Shown here one piece after another: positions 26,417-37,900 of a stretch of DNA of 64,000 nt; the stretch's first letter is position 1; every line of letters begins with the position of its first letter. This stretch comes from Ignavibacteria bacterium (lineage in GTDB: Bacteria; Bacteroidota; Ignavibacteria; UBA10030; SZUA-254), in assembly GCA_016178595.1 (NCBI GenBank), contig JACOSY010000015.1, positions 17,068 to 81,067 on the forward strand, written 5' to 3'. The notes under the pieces were generated by a model. It ran no database searches, was not told the DNA's origin, and was given only the letters and a program-made list of their open reading frames with translations. The position numbers and the translations under genes are program-made.

Positions 26417-27454
26417 TTACTGGATGAACATTGCGTCACCGTAACTGTAGAACCGCCACTTCTCCTTGATCGCTTTCTTGTATGCCTTCATGACAAAGTC
26501 CCGACCGGCGAAGGCGCTCACGAGCATCAGGAGCGTCGATTCCGGCATGTGAAAGTTGGTAATAAGCGCATCGACAACCTTAAAATCATACGGCGGAAAA
26601 ATGAACTTATCCGTCCATCCCCGGTTTGCTTTCAGGTGGCCGGTCGTCGTGACGCTGGATTCGATGGCGCGAACGGTGCTTGTTCCTGCGACGAACACAC
26701 TCCCCTTACCGTCAATCGTTTTATTGACCATATCGACTGTCGATTGGGGAATCTCATAGTACTCAGAGTCCATCTTGTGCTTGGAAAGATCTTCTACTTC
26801 CACTGGACGGAAGGATCCAAGTCCGAGATGCAGGATCAGCGGCGCAATCTTCACGCCTTTCTTCTCCAGTTGCGTCAAGAGACGCTTGGTAAAATGAAGG
26901 CCGGCCGTCGGAGCAGCAACCGACCCGACTATCTTCGCGTAGACGGTTTGATAGGTCTCCTTATCTTCTTCTGTCGCGTCGCGATTGATGTAGTACGGCA
27001 GTGGAGTAACGCCGATCCGCTCAATGATCTTGAAGAGATCATTCTTGTAGTTAAAGCGCACCGTCCGACCGCGCGAGGTAGTGTTATCGATGACTTCACA
27101 CCAAATTTTACCGTCATCAAAGTAAATCTTATTGCCGATGCGAACTTTTCGCGCCGGGTCGACGATGACATCCCAAATTGCCTCATCGTGGTTCAGCTCA
27201 CGCAGAAGGAACACTTCGATTTTCGCGTTGGTCTTCTCCTTCCGACCGAACAACCGCGCAGGGAACACCTTCGTCTGGTTGATGACCAGGCAATCTCCCT
27301 TGCTGAAGTAGCTGACGAGATCAGCGAATCGTTTCTCCTCAAGGGACTCGTCCGAACGATTGAGCACCATAAGTTTTGAAGCATCGCGCGGCTTGGCTGG
27401 GTACTTCGCGATGAGGTTGCGTGGGAGTGGATACTTGAAATCGGATAGCTTCAT
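26417..27454 (-). CDS. queA: S-adenosylmethionine:tRNA ribosyltransferase-isomerase
   Basis: QueA transfers the ribosyl part of SAM to 7-aminomethyl-7-deazaguanine in tRNA, forming epoxyqueuosine. Conserved segments are MKLSDFKYPLPRNLIAKYPAKPRDASKLMVL, CLVINQTKVFPARLFG, VAAPTAGLHFTKRLL, and FIFPPYDFKVVDALITNFHMPESTLLMLVSAFAG. Length is 345 residues, as expected. The gap upstream to ppdK (150 nt) includes a TATTAT box on the minus strand but no clear -35. Confidence 0.96.
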   Translation of the reverse strand: MKLSDFKYPLPRNLIAKYPAKPRDASKLMVLNRSDESLEEKRFADLVSYFSKGDCLVINQTKVFPARLFGRKEKTNAKIEVFLLRELNHDEAIWDVIVDPARKVRIGNKIYFDDGKIWCEVIDNTTSRGRTVRFNYKNDLFKIIERIGVTPLPYYINRDATEEDKETYQTVYAKIVGSVAAPTAGLHFTKRLLTQLEKKGVKIAPLILHLGLGSFRPVEVEDLSKHKMDSEYYEIPQSTVDMVNKTIDGKGSVFVAGTSTVRAIESSVTTTGHLKANRGWTDKFIFPPYDFKVVDALITNFHMPESTLLMLVSAFAGRDFVMKAYKKAIKEKWRFYSYGDAMFIQ

Positions 27455-27605
27455 TGATAATTCACCCGTTTATGAATGGATAAATAGTAAAATAATACAC
27501 TCACGTTCACACCTGCAGACGACAATGTGCAAAAGCACTGGCTCACTACTTCCCTCTGACTGTGGTTGTCAGGTGGAGTAGTATCAACGACCTTCTTCGC
27601 ATGCT

Positions 27606-30353
27606 CTACTTCCTTTTCTGATTTTTTCGTCCTGAATTTTTCCCGGACTGCCGGAGCGCAGCCTGCGCTGCGGCCAGCCGTGCGATTGGAACACGGAACG
27701 GCGAGCAACTGACATAATCAAGACCCAGCTGCGCGCAGAACTCAATCGATTGCGGGTCGCCGCCGTGTTCACCGCAGATACCGATCTTCAGGTTCTTCCG
27801 GACGTTCCTTCCTTTTTCAACGGCAATACGCATCAGCATCCCGACGCCGCGTGTATCGAGCGTCTGGAACGGATCCTGTTCGAAGATTCCATGATCAAGG
27901 TACTGCGGCAAAAATGTACCGGAATCGTCGCGCGACAATCCCATCGTCGTCTGCGTGAGATCGTTCGTGCCAAACGAGAAGAACTCTGCAACGGTCGCAA
28001 TTTCATCCGCTGTAATGGCAGCCCGCGGAAGCTCGATCATCGTTCCAACGAGATAGTTGACCTTAATGCCGTGTTGTGAAAAAATTTCATCTGCTACTCG
28101 CCGTACGATACCTTCTTCCTCTTTCAGTTCCCCTGCAAACCCCACCAGCGGAATCATGATCTCCGGATGAATATCGATTCCTTCCTTCTTCACTTGACAG
28201 GCAGCTTCGAAGATTGCCCGCGATTGCATTTCCGTAATTTCCGGAAACACGATACCGAGCCTGCAGCCTCGATTACCAAGCATCGGATTGAATTCTTTCA
28301 GCTGGTATATCCGCTGGGCAATTTTTTCTTTTGCAATGCCGATTTTCTGTGCGAGTTGCGCAATTTCCTTTTCATTGTGTGGGAGGAATTCGTGCAGCGG
28401 CGGATCAAGCGTGCGAATGGTGACCGGTCGTTCCCGCATCGCACGGAAAATGCCGATGAAATCGTTCCGCTGCATCGGAAGAAGCTTCGCCAGCGCACGG
28501 CGACGCCCGGCTTCGTCTTCCGCCAGAATCATTTCACGTACAGCATCGATCCGGTCTCCGCCGAAGAACATGTGCTCGGTCCGGCAGAGACCGATTCCTT
28601 CGGCACCGAACGCAATGGCGACCGCACTCTGATCCGGTTGATCGGCATTCGTTCGAATCTTGAGCTTGCGAAACTTGTCCGACCACTGCATCAGCTTCGT
28701 GAACGTTGTGAAGATCGCAGAATCCTCCGGCACCATTTCCTTTTCAACCAGAATCCGGACAACATCGGAGGGCTTTGTTCGAAGCTGGCCTTCAATAACC
28801 TCTCCGGTCGATCCGTCGATTGAGAGGTAGTCTCCCTCGTGGATCGTTTTCCCATTGACACACATGGCACGCTGCGTGTAATCGATCTCGAGCGCGCCGC
28901 AGCCGGCAATGCACACTTTTCCCATCTGACGGGCAACGAGCGCCGCATGCGAAGTCATTCCGCCACGCGCTGTCAAGATTCCTTCAGCCGCATTCATTCC
29001 TTTAATGTCTTCCGGCGACGTCTCGACGCGAACAAGAATGACTTGCTCGCCGCGTTGCTGCCATTCTTCGGCATCAGGTGCGTTGAAAACAACTTTTCCT
29101 GTCGCTGCGCCAGGTCCTGCGTTGAGTCCTTTCGCCAGCAGCCGTCCATTCCCGATGGCAGCAGACTTCTCGTTGTAGTCGAAGACCGGGCGGAGGAGTT
29201 GGTTCAACTGTTCCGGCTCAACACGCATAACGGCTTCTTTCGGAGTAATCAATCCTTCCTTGACCATATCGACTGCAATGCGAAGCGCAGCAAACCCCGT
29301 TCTCTTGCCATCGCGTGTTTGCAACATGTAGAGCTTGCCCTGCTCGATCGTGAACTCGAAGTCCTGCATATCGCGCAGATGTTTCTCGAGCTGCTTCCTG
29401 ACTCTCAGCAGTTGTCGATGAATCGACGGGTTCATTTCCGCGAGCTTGCTGATCGGCATCGGCGTCCGAACTCCTGCCACGACGTCTTCACCCTGGGCAT
29501 TCATGAGAAATTCACCGTAGAATTCGTTTTCGCCCGTTGCCGGATTGCGAGTGAACGCGACGCCCGTTCCGGATTTCTCGCCCATGTTGCCGAAGACCAT
29601 CATCTGCACATTCACAGCCGTTCCCCAGCTCGCCGGGATGTTGTTCAATTTGCGGTACGTGATCGCACGATCGTTCATCCAGGACTTAAAGACGGCAGTG
29701 ATTGCTCCCCAGAGTTGTTCGAGCGGATCTTGTGGGAAGCCGACACCGAGCTTCTGTTTGATTTCATTGTGGAACTGTCTCACCAAGTCCCGCAAATCAT
29801 CGGCAGTCAGTTCCGTATCGTGCTCGATAGCCCGCTCGCGTTTTTTGCGTTCGATGATGATCTCGAACGGATCGCGCTCATCGTCGCTCGCCGGTTTCAG
29901 TCCCAGCACCACATCGGCATACATTTGCACAAGACGGCGATAGGAATCGTACGCAAACCGTTCATTGCCGGTGAGTGCGATTAATCCGCGAATAGTCGTA
30001 TCGTTCAAGCCAAGATTCAAAATTGTATCCATCATCCCCGGCATTGAAGCGCGCGCGCCGGAACGCACAGAAACGAGCAGGGGATTCTTTACATCGCTAA
30101 ATTTCTTTCCGGCGAAACTCTCCACTCTCCCGAGGGCACTGAGAATATTTTTTTTGAAATCGGCGGGATACTTGCCGCCGTGTTCCATGTAGTACGTGCA
30201 CATCTCCGTGGAAATAGTAAACCCCGGAGGAACAGGAAGTCCGATGTTCGTCATCTCCGCCAGGTTCGCACCCTTGCCGCCCAGAATCGGCTTCATATCC
30301 GCGCGGCCTTCTGCTTTCCCGCCGCCGAACACGTAAATGTACTTACCTTTCAT
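27606..30353 (-). CDS. ppdK: Pyruvate, phosphate dikinase
   Basis: PPDK interconverts pyruvate plus ATP and phosphate with phosphoenolpyruvate, AMP and pyrophosphate. The N-terminal ATP-grasp domain has [27 protein letters not shown]; the swivelling domain has the phospho-histidine in [24 protein letters not shown]; the C-terminal TIM barrel has [16 protein letters not shown] and the catalytic Cys region [25 protein letters not shown]. At 915 residues it is full length. It is the last gene of the lpxB/lpxK operon, overlapping the amidotransferase by 4 nt, which is an unusual partner for it. Confidence 0.97.
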   Translation of the reverse strand: MKGKYIYVFGGGKAEGRADMKPILGGKGANLAEMTNIGLPVPPGFTISTEMCTYYMEHGGKYPADFKKNILSALGRVESFAGKKFSDVKNPLLVSVRSGARASMPGMMDTILNLGLNDTTIRGLIALTGNERFAYDSYRRLVQMYADVVLGLKPASDDERDPFEIIIERKKRERAIEHDTELTADDLRDLVRQFHNEIKQKLGVGFPQDPLEQLWGAITAVFKSWMNDRAITYRKLNNIPASWGTAVNVQMMVFGNMGEKSGTGVAFTRNPATGENEFYGEFLMNAQGEDVVAGVRTPMPISKLAEMNPSIHRQLLRVRKQLEKHLRDMQDFEFTIEQGKLYMLQTRDGKRTGFAALRIAVDMVKEGLITPKEAVMRVEPEQLNQLLRPVFDYNEKSAAIGNGRLLAKGLNAGPGAATGKVVFNAPDAEEWQQRGEQVILVRVETSPEDIKGMNAAEGILTARGGMTSHAALVARQMGKVCIAGCGALEIDYTQRAMCVNGKTIHEGDYLSIDGSTGEVIEGQLRTKPSDVVRILVEKEMVPEDSAIFTTFTKLMQWSDKFRKLKIRTNADQPDQSAVAIAFGAEGIGLCRTEHMFFGGDRIDAVREMILAEDEAGRRRALAKLLPMQRNDFIGIFRAMRERPVTIRTLDPPLHEFLPHNEKEIAQLAQKIGIAKEKIAQRIYQLKEFNPMLGNRGCRLGIVFPEITEMQSRAIFEAACQVKKEGIDIHPEIMIPLVGFAGELKEEEGIVRRVADEIFSQHGIKVNYLVGTMIELPRAAITADEIATVAEFFSFGTNDLTQTTMGLSRDDSGTFLPQYLDHGIFEQDPFQTLDTRGVGMLMRIAVEKGRNVRKNLKIGICGEHGGDPQSIEFCAQLGLDYVSCSPFRVPIARLAAAQAALRQSGKNSGRKNQKRK

Positions 30354-31075
30354 GTTGTTGTATCCTTCGCCAGCTGTATTGTACCCCTTGCTGCTATTTC
30401 GGATTGCAGGAATCGCTCCAAAACTTGAGACGAGAAAGGATTCTCACGATCGGGCATCCGCTCCGGATGCCATTGGACCAGGAGAAAGAATGGATAATCA
30501 CCCCGGCTGTTCAACTCGAGCGCTTCGATGATTCCATCCGATGACTGCGCGACTACTTTCAGATCAAGAGCTACCTTGTCGGCAGCTTGATGATGACTCG
30601 AGTTGGTCATGCCTTCTTTGACATGCACGATTGAATTCAGAAAAGATTGTTTCTCGACTGTGACTGCATGTCGACACTCTCCACTCCCGCTCTTGTGAGA
30701 AGGAAAGCCCGCTTCCTGGAGATCGGGAATAAGCGTGCCGCCAAAATGGACATTCACAAGTTGGAGACCGCGGCAAATTCCAAGAATGGGTATGCGTCGA
30801 CCGAGCGCTCGATCGAGGGCCTTCCGTTCGAAGTCATCCCGTTTCCGGTCGACATCCGTGATGGCTGGATGATTCAACGGGCCGCCATACAGGACGGGAT
30901 CGACATCGTGGCCACCTGTGAGCACGAGAGCCTCGCACGAGTCAACCTCGGTGAGATTATCCAACCGATAAGAAATTGCCGCGCACTCCACCGGCACGCC
31001 GCCCTGCTGAAGCCAGGAGATGTACTTCTGGAACTTGTGTTCGGTACCGAGCGTGTCCGTAACGACTATCCGCAT
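30350..31075 (-). CDS. Class I glutamine amidotransferase-like (gamma-glutamyl hydrolase, peptidase C26)
   Basis: The fold and active site are those of PuuD-type gamma-glutamyl hydrolases: [18 protein letters not shown], the nucleophile elbow [21 protein letters not shown] with its Cys, and the catalytic His-Glu in [12 protein letters not shown]. It stands alone, without a synthetase domain, so it should hydrolyse a gamma-glutamyl conjugate or release ammonia for a partner. The start shares one base with the lpxK stop, and its own end overlaps ppdK. The substrate cannot be told from sequence. Confidence 0.85.
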   Translation of the reverse strand: MRIVVTDTLGTEHKFQKYISWLQQGGVPVECAAISYRLDNLTEVDSCEALVLTGGHDVDPVLYGGPLNHPAITDVDRKRDDFERKALDRALGRRIPILGICRGLQLVNVHFGGTLIPDLQEAGFPSHKSGSGECRHAVTVEKQSFLNSIVHVKEGMTNSSHHQAADKVALDLKVVAQSSDGIIEALELNSRGDYPFFLLVQWHPERMPDRENPFSSQVLERFLQSEIAARGTIQLAKDTTT

Positions 31076-32124
31076 CAGGCGGCTTTCAGTACTGTTCGAT
31101 CAATGATGGCGTGAAGGATCTCTTCACCCCGGATAATTGTTGTTTCGATCTCAAGAAAGTAACACGATTGCGTTTGAAAGAAATCCGGCAGTGGCGACGA
31201 AGAGAGCCGACACATGTCTTTCTCCGTTGTGACAATCATATCTGCCTTTCTCTGTTCAAACCGGGAACTCAATTCCCGGAAGTCCTCAATCGTGTATTGA
31301 TGATGATCAGCATACGGGAAGAAATCGACGACTTCCAGTCCGAGCTCCTCAAGCATTTTTCGGAATGACGCCGGATTTCCGATCCCGCAGAATGCAACAC
31401 ATCGCTTACCTTTGACTTCCTCTATGCCCAATCGCTGTATCGAGTCAACGTGACAAAAATGTTTCAGCTGAAACCGAAGTGCGAGCATGGGTGCAGAAGT
31501 ATACTGCTTCAAGCTGCTTGCCCAATCCGGAACGGTGGATTCAACTCGCGTTATCGCAACAAGAGTCGCGCGCCGAAGTGATGAAAGTGGTTCCCGGCGC
31601 AATCCTGCAGGAAGCAGTCGGACTTCTTGCACGTCGCACGTACTGTCGATGAGTACGATATCGACCTCTCTGTGAATTTTCCGATGCTGAAATCCATCAT
31701 CAAGCAGAATGACATCCACCCGGAAGCGATTGATCACATATCGTGCACCGCGCGCCCGGTCGCCATCGACAATCACAACGGCTCCTGTAAGTTTCTTCGC
31801 CATCTGGAATGGCTCATCACCGAATATGGCGGCCGTGTCCCGGATTGTTTTCCCATCGGAGACAATTTGTGTTCCTCTGGACGAGCGTTTGTAGCCGCGA
31901 CTGATGATCGCAACTTGCACACCCTTGAGGGACAAATAATGTGCCAAGTACTCTACAAACGGAGTTTTGCCCGTTCCACCGGTTGTTATGTTTCCGACTG
32001 AAATGACCGGCACTTCCATTTGTTCGATTTTGAAAATTCCTTTATCATAAAACCAGTTGCGAAGCAATACCACAATGCCATACAGCCATGAAAACGGAAG
32101 AAGAATGACTCGCCGGACGTTCAC
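31075..32124 (-). CDS. lpxK: Tetraacyldisaccharide 4'-kinase
   Basis: LpxK phosphorylates the lipid A disaccharide at the 4-prime position at the inner membrane. The protein has an N-terminal hydrophobic anchor (LPFSWLYGIVVLLRNWFYD), the Walker A SVGNITTGGTGKTPFVEYLAHYL and DDGFQHRKIHREVDIVLID, a typical LpxK signature. Length is 349 residues. The start overlaps lpxB by 4 nt; these two steps are consecutive in lipid A synthesis. Confidence 0.96.
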   Translation of the reverse strand: MNVRRVILLPFSWLYGIVVLLRNWFYDKGIFKIEQMEVPVISVGNITTGGTGKTPFVEYLAHYLSLKGVQVAIISRGYKRSSRGTQIVSDGKTIRDTAAIFGDEPFQMAKKLTGAVVIVDGDRARGARYVINRFRVDVILLDDGFQHRKIHREVDIVLIDSTCDVQEVRLLPAGLRREPLSSLRRATLVAITRVESTVPDWASSLKQYTSAPMLALRFQLKHFCHVDSIQRLGIEEVKGKRCVAFCGIGNPASFRKMLEELGLEVVDFFPYADHHQYTIEDFRELSSRFEQRKADMIVTTEKDMCRLSSSPLPDFFQTQSCYFLEIETTIIRGEEILHAIIDRTVLKAA

Positions 32125-33257
32125 CGTGCATGTACCTGCAGGGCCAATGAACGAATCGTTTCTGCGACACGAACCGAGGCGCCGGCAGTGCCGAGCTTGT
32201 CTCGGATGACGGCAAGCTTCCTGGAAATCTCTTTCCGTCGACTTTGATCTTTCAGCATTGCGATGGCTCCTATGGCGAGACGTTGAGGCGTCAGCTTCGA
32301 TTGAATCAGTTCCGGAACAACCTCTTCGCCTGCGACAACATTCACCAGGCCGATATTTTTGATTCGCACAACTATTCTGCCAATCAAATACGTCAGCCAG
32401 GACGTTTTATAAACAACAATCATCGGTGTTTGGTAATAGCCCGTTTCCAGCGTCGCTGTTCCGGATGTCACGAGTGCAACATCGGAGTTCTTCATGAGAT
32501 CGTACGTTGCATGCTGGATGAACGTCACCGCGAAGTCGTCTCGCACGAACGACTTGACGAATTCGAGATCGAGCACGGAGGAAACACCGACAGCAACATT
32601 TGCGCCGAGTTCATGGTTGACAATTCGAGCGGCACCAAGCATCGTGGGAAAGATTTGTTCGATTTCTTGTCTTCGGCTTCCCGGAAGCAGACCGAGGATC
32701 GGCTTGTTTTCGTCGAAACCGTACCGCTTGCAAAATTCCTTCCTTCCTTGCGGCTCTGTCAGTGCTTCGAGCAATGGATGACCGACAAACTGAACGTCTA
32801 TTCCTTCTTTCCGATAGATGTCTACTTCAAATGGAAAGACGACGAGCATCTTGTCGACGAATGATTTCATCTTCCGTACGCGTCCCGGATTCCACGCCCA
32901 CACTTGCGGACTGATGTAGTAGACGATCTTCATGCCATGCCGTTTCGCAGCTTCAGCGAAGCGCATGTTGAATCCCGGGTAATCGATCAACACAACCACA
33001 TCGGGCTTTCGCGCGATGAGCAGCACGCCAAGCGTTTTCTCCACCGAGCGCAAGAGCGGAAGATGCTGGACGACTTCCCAGAAGCCCATCACGGCAAGCT
33101 CCCGGACATGATAAATCAAATCCATCCCTGCCGCCTGCATCTTGTCGCCGCCGATGCCAAAGACATCGCACAATGGATCGCGCCGCTTCAGCTCGCGCAC
33201 GACACCCGAACCATGCAAGTCACCGGAGGCTTCTCCGGCAATCATCATCACACGCAT
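32121..33257 (-). CDS. lpxB: Lipid-A-disaccharide synthase
   Basis: LpxB joins UDP-2,3-diacylglucosamine and lipid X (GT19 family). Recognisable segments are MRVMMIAGEASGDLHGSGVV, GFWEVVQHLPLLRSVEKTLG, DYPGFNMRFAEAAKRHGMKIVYYISPQVWAW, and LLPGSRRQEIEQIFPTMLGA plus LVTSGTATLETGYYQTPMIVVYK. The length of 378 residues is standard. lpxK follows with a 4-nt overlap, supporting LPS production by this organism. Confidence 0.97.
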   Translation of the reverse strand: MRVMMIAGEASGDLHGSGVVRELKRRDPLCDVFGIGGDKMQAAGMDLIYHVRELAVMGFWEVVQHLPLLRSVEKTLGVLLIARKPDVVVLIDYPGFNMRFAEAAKRHGMKIVYYISPQVWAWNPGRVRKMKSFVDKMLVVFPFEVDIYRKEGIDVQFVGHPLLEALTEPQGRKEFCKRYGFDENKPILGLLPGSRRQEIEQIFPTMLGAARIVNHELGANVAVGVSSVLDLEFVKSFVRDDFAVTFIQHATYDLMKNSDVALVTSGTATLETGYYQTPMIVVYKTSWLTYLIGRIVVRIKNIGLVNVVAGEEVVPELIQSKLTPQRLAIGAIAMLKDQSRRKEISRKLAVIRDKLGTAGASVRVAETIRSLALQVHAR

Positions 33258-33265
33258 GCTCGCCG

Positions 33266-33841
33266 CTACCCTCTCACGTACCAGATCACCAGCAGCACTA
33301 TTGTCAAGAGCACAATTGCCTGGAGTGTCCGCTTTTCCGATACAAGACCCCGCTTCCAGTCACGCTCCGGTTGCGGATGTGTTCCTCCTTCATACTTTGA
33401 GAATGTCGGGATGAACCGCGGCACTGCATGTGAGTAATTCACATACTCATCTGTGAACGTCTTCAACAGATATTCTTCCTCCAAATTCACGATGATGGAA
33501 TACTGGAAGAAGAAGAAGACAAGCGCGATTGCAGCCAGCACCGGCACGTTCGACATGATGCCGACACCGAAATACATCAGTATGTTTCCGAGGTAGAGTG
33601 GATTCCGAACATAGGAGAACGGTCCTCGTGTGATGAGGAACGTTCCGCCAACGGGACCGGTCGTTCGTGTCTCGCTGCCGGCAATTGCTACTCCCCACAA
33701 CCGGATAAATTCTCCTACGAGAACAATACACAAACCGATCAGCAGACCGGAAAAAGTTGGATGCGCAAGAACAATCATGACGAGCAGAAACGGAATTGGT
33801 GTATAGCTTCGGTACTGGAACAACTGCTGGCGAAAATCCAT
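33266..33841 (-). CDS. Isoprenylcysteine methyltransferase-like membrane methyltransferase
   Basis: A polytopic 191-residue protein with the ICMT/PEMT-type C-terminal motif: ITRGPFSYVRNPLYLGNILMYFG, followed by EEEYLLKTFTDEYVNYSHAVPRFIP. These residues form the SAM and substrate site in the family. Bacterial members usually have unknown substrates. The gene is 8 nt upstream of lpxB and about 15 nt after the HAD gene, so it shares their transcript. Confidence 0.85.
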   Translation of the reverse strand: MDFRQQLFQYRSYTPIPFLLVMIVLAHPTFSGLLIGLCIVLVGEFIRLWGVAIAGSETRTTGPVGGTFLITRGPFSYVRNPLYLGNILMYFGVGIMSNVPVLAAIALVFFFFQYSIIVNLEEEYLLKTFTDEYVNYSHAVPRFIPTFSKYEGGTHPQPERDWKRGLVSEKRTLQAIVLLTIVLLVIWYVRG

Positions 33842-33856
33842 GACACGATCTTTTCA

Positions 33857-34591
33857 CTACTCGGCGATGAACGCTTCACGGCGTGCAAGCGCGGCGCGGC
33901 GCCGCTTGCGTAGTGCGGGGCGTTTCCCGGGGTTGTCGAGCAAGGCACGCAGCCGTTCTTCCACATCGGCAAACGTACGATATTCGAAGTAAGAAATGTT
34001 TTCTTCCATGCAATACTTGAGAAGTTCATCCTTTGCAAACACGGCGTCCGCATAGCGTGCCGGACACCGATCGGAGTATCCTTCACCGACATACACAACG
34101 ATATCTTCATCGGCAGAGTGTGTAAGAATATGGTTACGTTTGCAGCAGGCACAACGATCGCAGACTTCATCAGTGTACGGAAACGACGGCTCGAACCGAA
34201 TTTGCGCTGAACCGTTCACCGGTACAAGCGCCAGATGATTGGAATAAAACTTCACATCCCCCAAGCCGTGTCGATCAAGTATGCGCTTGATATAGTAGTC
34301 CATGCCGTCGCTGACGATCGTAAGTTCAAGGCTGCGATCGCAACAGAATGCAACGAACGCGATAAAAGTCTCATCGATTTCCTGGGAGTCGAGGAACGAA
34401 TCAAGCACCGACTTGTCCATGGTACCACATGCGGCAGACTCTCGGCGATAGCATTCAACCGCAGAGATCGACCCTTTCCGATAGTCTTCGACTGCATCGC
34501 TGCACTGCTTTCCGCCGAAGCGTTCAAACATCGCGTCTCCGACATCCGGTCTCGTAATCGTTCCATCAAAATCCACAAACACTCTGACCAT
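33857..34591 (-). CDS. MtnX-like HAD-IB family phosphatase
   Basis: The HAD nucleophile motif FVDFDGTITRPDVGDAMFERFGG sits at the N-terminus, with VSDGMDYYIKRIL as motif II, a CDRCACCKRNHI cysteine cluster near residue 145, and VYVGEGYSDRCPARYADAVFAKDEL as motifs III/IV. This order matches MtnX-like phosphatases. Methionine salvage is possible, but no other mtn gene is in the window, so the substrate is open. The C-terminus is strongly basic (KRPALRKRRRAALARR). It begins the operon that runs to ppdK. Confidence 0.82.
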   Translation of the reverse strand: MVRVFVDFDGTITRPDVGDAMFERFGGKQCSDAVEDYRKGSISAVECYRRESAACGTMDKSVLDSFLDSQEIDETFIAFVAFCCDRSLELTIVSDGMDYYIKRILDRHGLGDVKFYSNHLALVPVNGSAQIRFEPSFPYTDEVCDRCACCKRNHILTHSADEDIVVYVGEGYSDRCPARYADAVFAKDELLKYCMEENISYFEYRTFADVEERLRALLDNPGKRPALRKRRRAALARREAFIAE

Positions 34592-34649
34592 ACCGGAGAA
34601 AAATTATTAGACCGTATGAGTAATTCATGTTACACAGAAGTCGAGTCGT

Positions 34650-34850
34650 CGAAAATCTCAAATCCTAATCTCTAAACTCGAAATAAATCCAAAGCACTAA
34701 TTTCTAAGTAAATGGAAAGAACGTCATTCTAGTGATTTCGAACAATGAACTACGCCCGCCGCAAGCAGCGGGGAACTAACCCCTGAGAGATTAGAATTTA
34801 GCGTTTATTTAGTATTTGGGGCTTAGGGTTTCGAATTTGTGATTTATAAA
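34650..34850. repeat. Low-complexity inverted repeat filling the 34592-34912 gap
   Basis: The 321-nt gap before smc contains no gene. About 34651-34712 reads as a degenerate AATCYYAAAT/CTAAA series, and 34786-34845 reads as its inverse (TTAGAATTTAG..TTTGGGGCTTAGGGTTT). Between them a small hairpin with CCCGC/GCGGG arms is at about 34755-34772. Such word-like repeats occur in noncoding parts of many FCB and deltaproteobacterial genomes; I cannot assign a function. Confidence 0.5.
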
Positions 34851-34912
34851 TCCGTCGATGCGTAACATCAGTGAGTAATTGAAGAACAGCTCGCCCTGGT
34901 GTCGGACGATGA

Positions 34913-37900
34913 TCAGTTTGTAACCGTGGCTGAGCGAATGCGCGCCTCTTCGTTGAAGCGCACCGTCACAATCTTTGACACGCCTTCTTCTTCCATTGTG
35001 ACTCCGTAGAGCGCGCTCGCTGCTTCCATCGTACGCTTGTTGTGCGTAACGACGATAAACTGTGTGTTATCGGAAAACTTCTTCAAGATCCGCGTATACC
35101 GATCGATGTTGGAATCGTCCAGCGGCGCATCGACCTCGTCCAGAATGCAGAACGGGCTCGGCTTCACGAGATAGATGGCAAAGAGCAGCGCGATGGCCGT
35201 CAGCGTTTTCTCCCCGCCGGAAAGGAGGTCGATGGATGTCGGCCGCTTGCCGCGCGGCTTCGCGATGATTTCGATGCTCGCTTCGAGCGGATCGACATTT
35301 TCTTCGATCCGGAGATCGCACTCATCGCCCTCCATGAATAATTCCTTGAAGATCGTGATGAAGTTCTCGCGGATCTTCAAGAACGTCTCCATGAACATCC
35401 GTTGCGCCGTCGTATTGATTTCTTCGATCGTGCTGAGAAGAGTTTTTTCGGCATCGATGAGATCGTCTCGCTGCTGTGTGAGAAAAGCAAGACGTTCGCC
35501 TTCGGTTGTGAATTCATCGAACGCAGCAAAATTGATCGCACCGAGCACCCGGATGCGCTCCTTCAAGTTCTTCACTTCTTCGCGAAGCTGTGCAAAATCG
35601 ACCCACTCGTCGTCGGGATATGTCTTGAGCCGGAGTGCAAGCTCAAACTCCGCTTCGGCGCGCTGCCGCAGGTGCTCGATGTTCGACGTAAGCTCGGCGA
35701 TCTTCATCTCAAGCTCATGCGCCGTGGAAACAGAATCGTCATGAAGCCGGCGCTCGTCTTTCACCTTCAGTTCCAGTTGGTGGATCTCATTTCTGCGCGC
35801 ATGATACTGTCGGTCGATTTCTTTCTTCGTCTCTGTGAACACATCGTATTCAGCCCGCACGGCTGTAAGATCGTGTTGGTGAGTTTCGACTTCCGCCGAA
35901 AGCCGGACAATTTCCTCCTGTGCACGATTGATCTCCGTATTCCGCCGCTCCAGTGTAACGGCAATATCGTTCATCCGTGCCTCGGTCCGTTCACGGTCCC
36001 GCTCCGTATTCCGGACATCGCCCTGAAGCGTAACGACCTTGATCTCCAATTCGTTCAAGGCTTTTGTTCTCTCTTCGAGTTGTGCCTCGAGGATTTCAAG
36101 TTCTCGGGCTGCATGCTGCGCATGCACCTCTTGCTCTGCCTTCCTTTCTTCGAGCGCTGCATGTTCACCGCTCAGCGTCTCATGATGCTTCTGGAGATTG
36201 ATAATCTCATGTTCGAGAGAATGAATTTCAGTTTGGTTTCGTTCGATGGCGTCGTTCGCTCTTTTCTTTTCGAACTCGAGCTGTGCGATGCGCATTTCAG
36301 CCGCGGTCATCTCTTTCTCAATTGCTTTCACGTCATCGACGTACGATTTCACTTCCAACGAATCATGCCGGTTCGCGGTTTCCGCAATCTGTTCGGTCAC
36401 AGCACGATGCTGCTGTTCGAGTTGAGCAATCTCCTGTTCAAGTTCGGCAATCTGGGATTTCTTTCCAATGAGTCCTCCCTCGTCGCGATCCTGGCTCCCG
36501 CCCCGGAGAATGCCTGTGCTTGTTGCAACCTGTCCCCCCAGCGAGATACAACGAACCCCTGCGAGCTCCGAGAAAACCTCGCGCGCAACGCCGAGGTTAT
36601 CGACGATGATGACATCGTCCAACAAGAAATTGATGAGTGTCCGGTACCGTTCTTCGCACTGCACAACGTCTGCTGCCCAGACATACGGAATGTTCGCTCT
36701 CTTCTTTCCCTTCCGTCGAACGTTCGGCACCCACTGCAGGCATATGAAGGATGCCTTACCTTTATGCTGCTGCTTCAATTCCTCGACTGCCGCATAGCCA
36801 TCCTCCACCTTCTCGACAACGATAATGTTGGCCGCGTCAGCGAGTGCCGCTTCAATCGCAGTGCGGTATTTCTCCTGCGCCTCGATGACATCGGCCACCG
36901 TTGCGATGTGCTTCCTCTTCCAGCCTTCATGATTCAGGAGGTATTTTGCTCCTTCGGAGAATCCCTCGTTGCTTTCGATCATCCGCCGGATGAAATCGAT
37001 TTTCGATTTTCGACGCTCAATCTCGTGCGTAACCTCGAGCGACTTTTTCTGGAGATGCTCGAGTTCTTGCTTGAGTGTTTTCTTCGAGTTCTCGCGCTCG
37101 ATCAATTGCATTTCGGCTTCCGCAAATTTCCTGAGAAGCACCCGATCGTGTTCCGTCAGCTGTCGGATACGATCTTCATTTCGCTTGACATCGTCCTCAT
37201 ACAGCGTCGTATCTTCGATCGAACGATCGATACGACCCTTGAGGTTATCGATCCGCGCCTTCACACGCTCCTGCTCGCCGCGCTTTTGCACGGTATCATG
37301 GGCAACCTGAAGGATAACATCCTTCAAGGACTGCACCTCGCTCCTCTTGGCGTCGACGGCGGCACCCGTCCGTGTGTATGCTTCGCGCGCAAACGTGTAC
37401 TCGGTTTCTGCTGCAGCAAGTTCCCGACGAAGTTGTTCCCGCTTTTCTTCGAGCGTGATGTTCTCGTGTAAAAGATGATCTGCCTGTGCAGTGAGGTCAA
37501 GCTTCTCTTTCTCGTACCGCTCGATGTTGAACGTCAGTGAACTCTTCCGTTCGTTCGCAACAAGAGCTTTCTCTTCGATCCGGTGAATCGCTTCGTAGGA
37601 AGTGGAAACACCGTTCTGTACATCCGCCAGTTCAGCCTCGATCTCATTCAGGCCCGTACGGAATTCTTCGATTTGGTCTTCGCGCAGACGGAGTTCGTCG
37701 TCGATCTTGGTCTTGTCGGATGTGGCGAGAAGGAACTTCTCTTCGAGCGGCTTGAGTCTGCTGTGAAGATACGCATACTCACGTTCGAGTAAGTCGATCT
37801 CAAGTGTCTTGAGCCTGGTTGAAACGTCGTTGTACTGCTCGGCTTTCTTTGCCTGGCGCTCAAGTGAGTTCACCGTTTTTTGTATTTCCTTGACAATGTC

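Noticed and set aside
26273..27379. A 368-codon plus-strand frame covering queA and ispD in antisense
   Set aside because: Two clear conserved genes occupy the opposite strand and the frame has no recognisable features.
28839..29984. A 381-codon plus-strand frame opposite ppdK
   Set aside because: The ppdK frame is complete and conserved; the antisense frame is a codon-bias effect.
35402..37471. A 689-codon open frame on the plus strand inside smc
   Set aside because: It is the antisense shadow of smc: it has no recognisable domain, and the smc frame has full-length homology with Walker and signature motifs.
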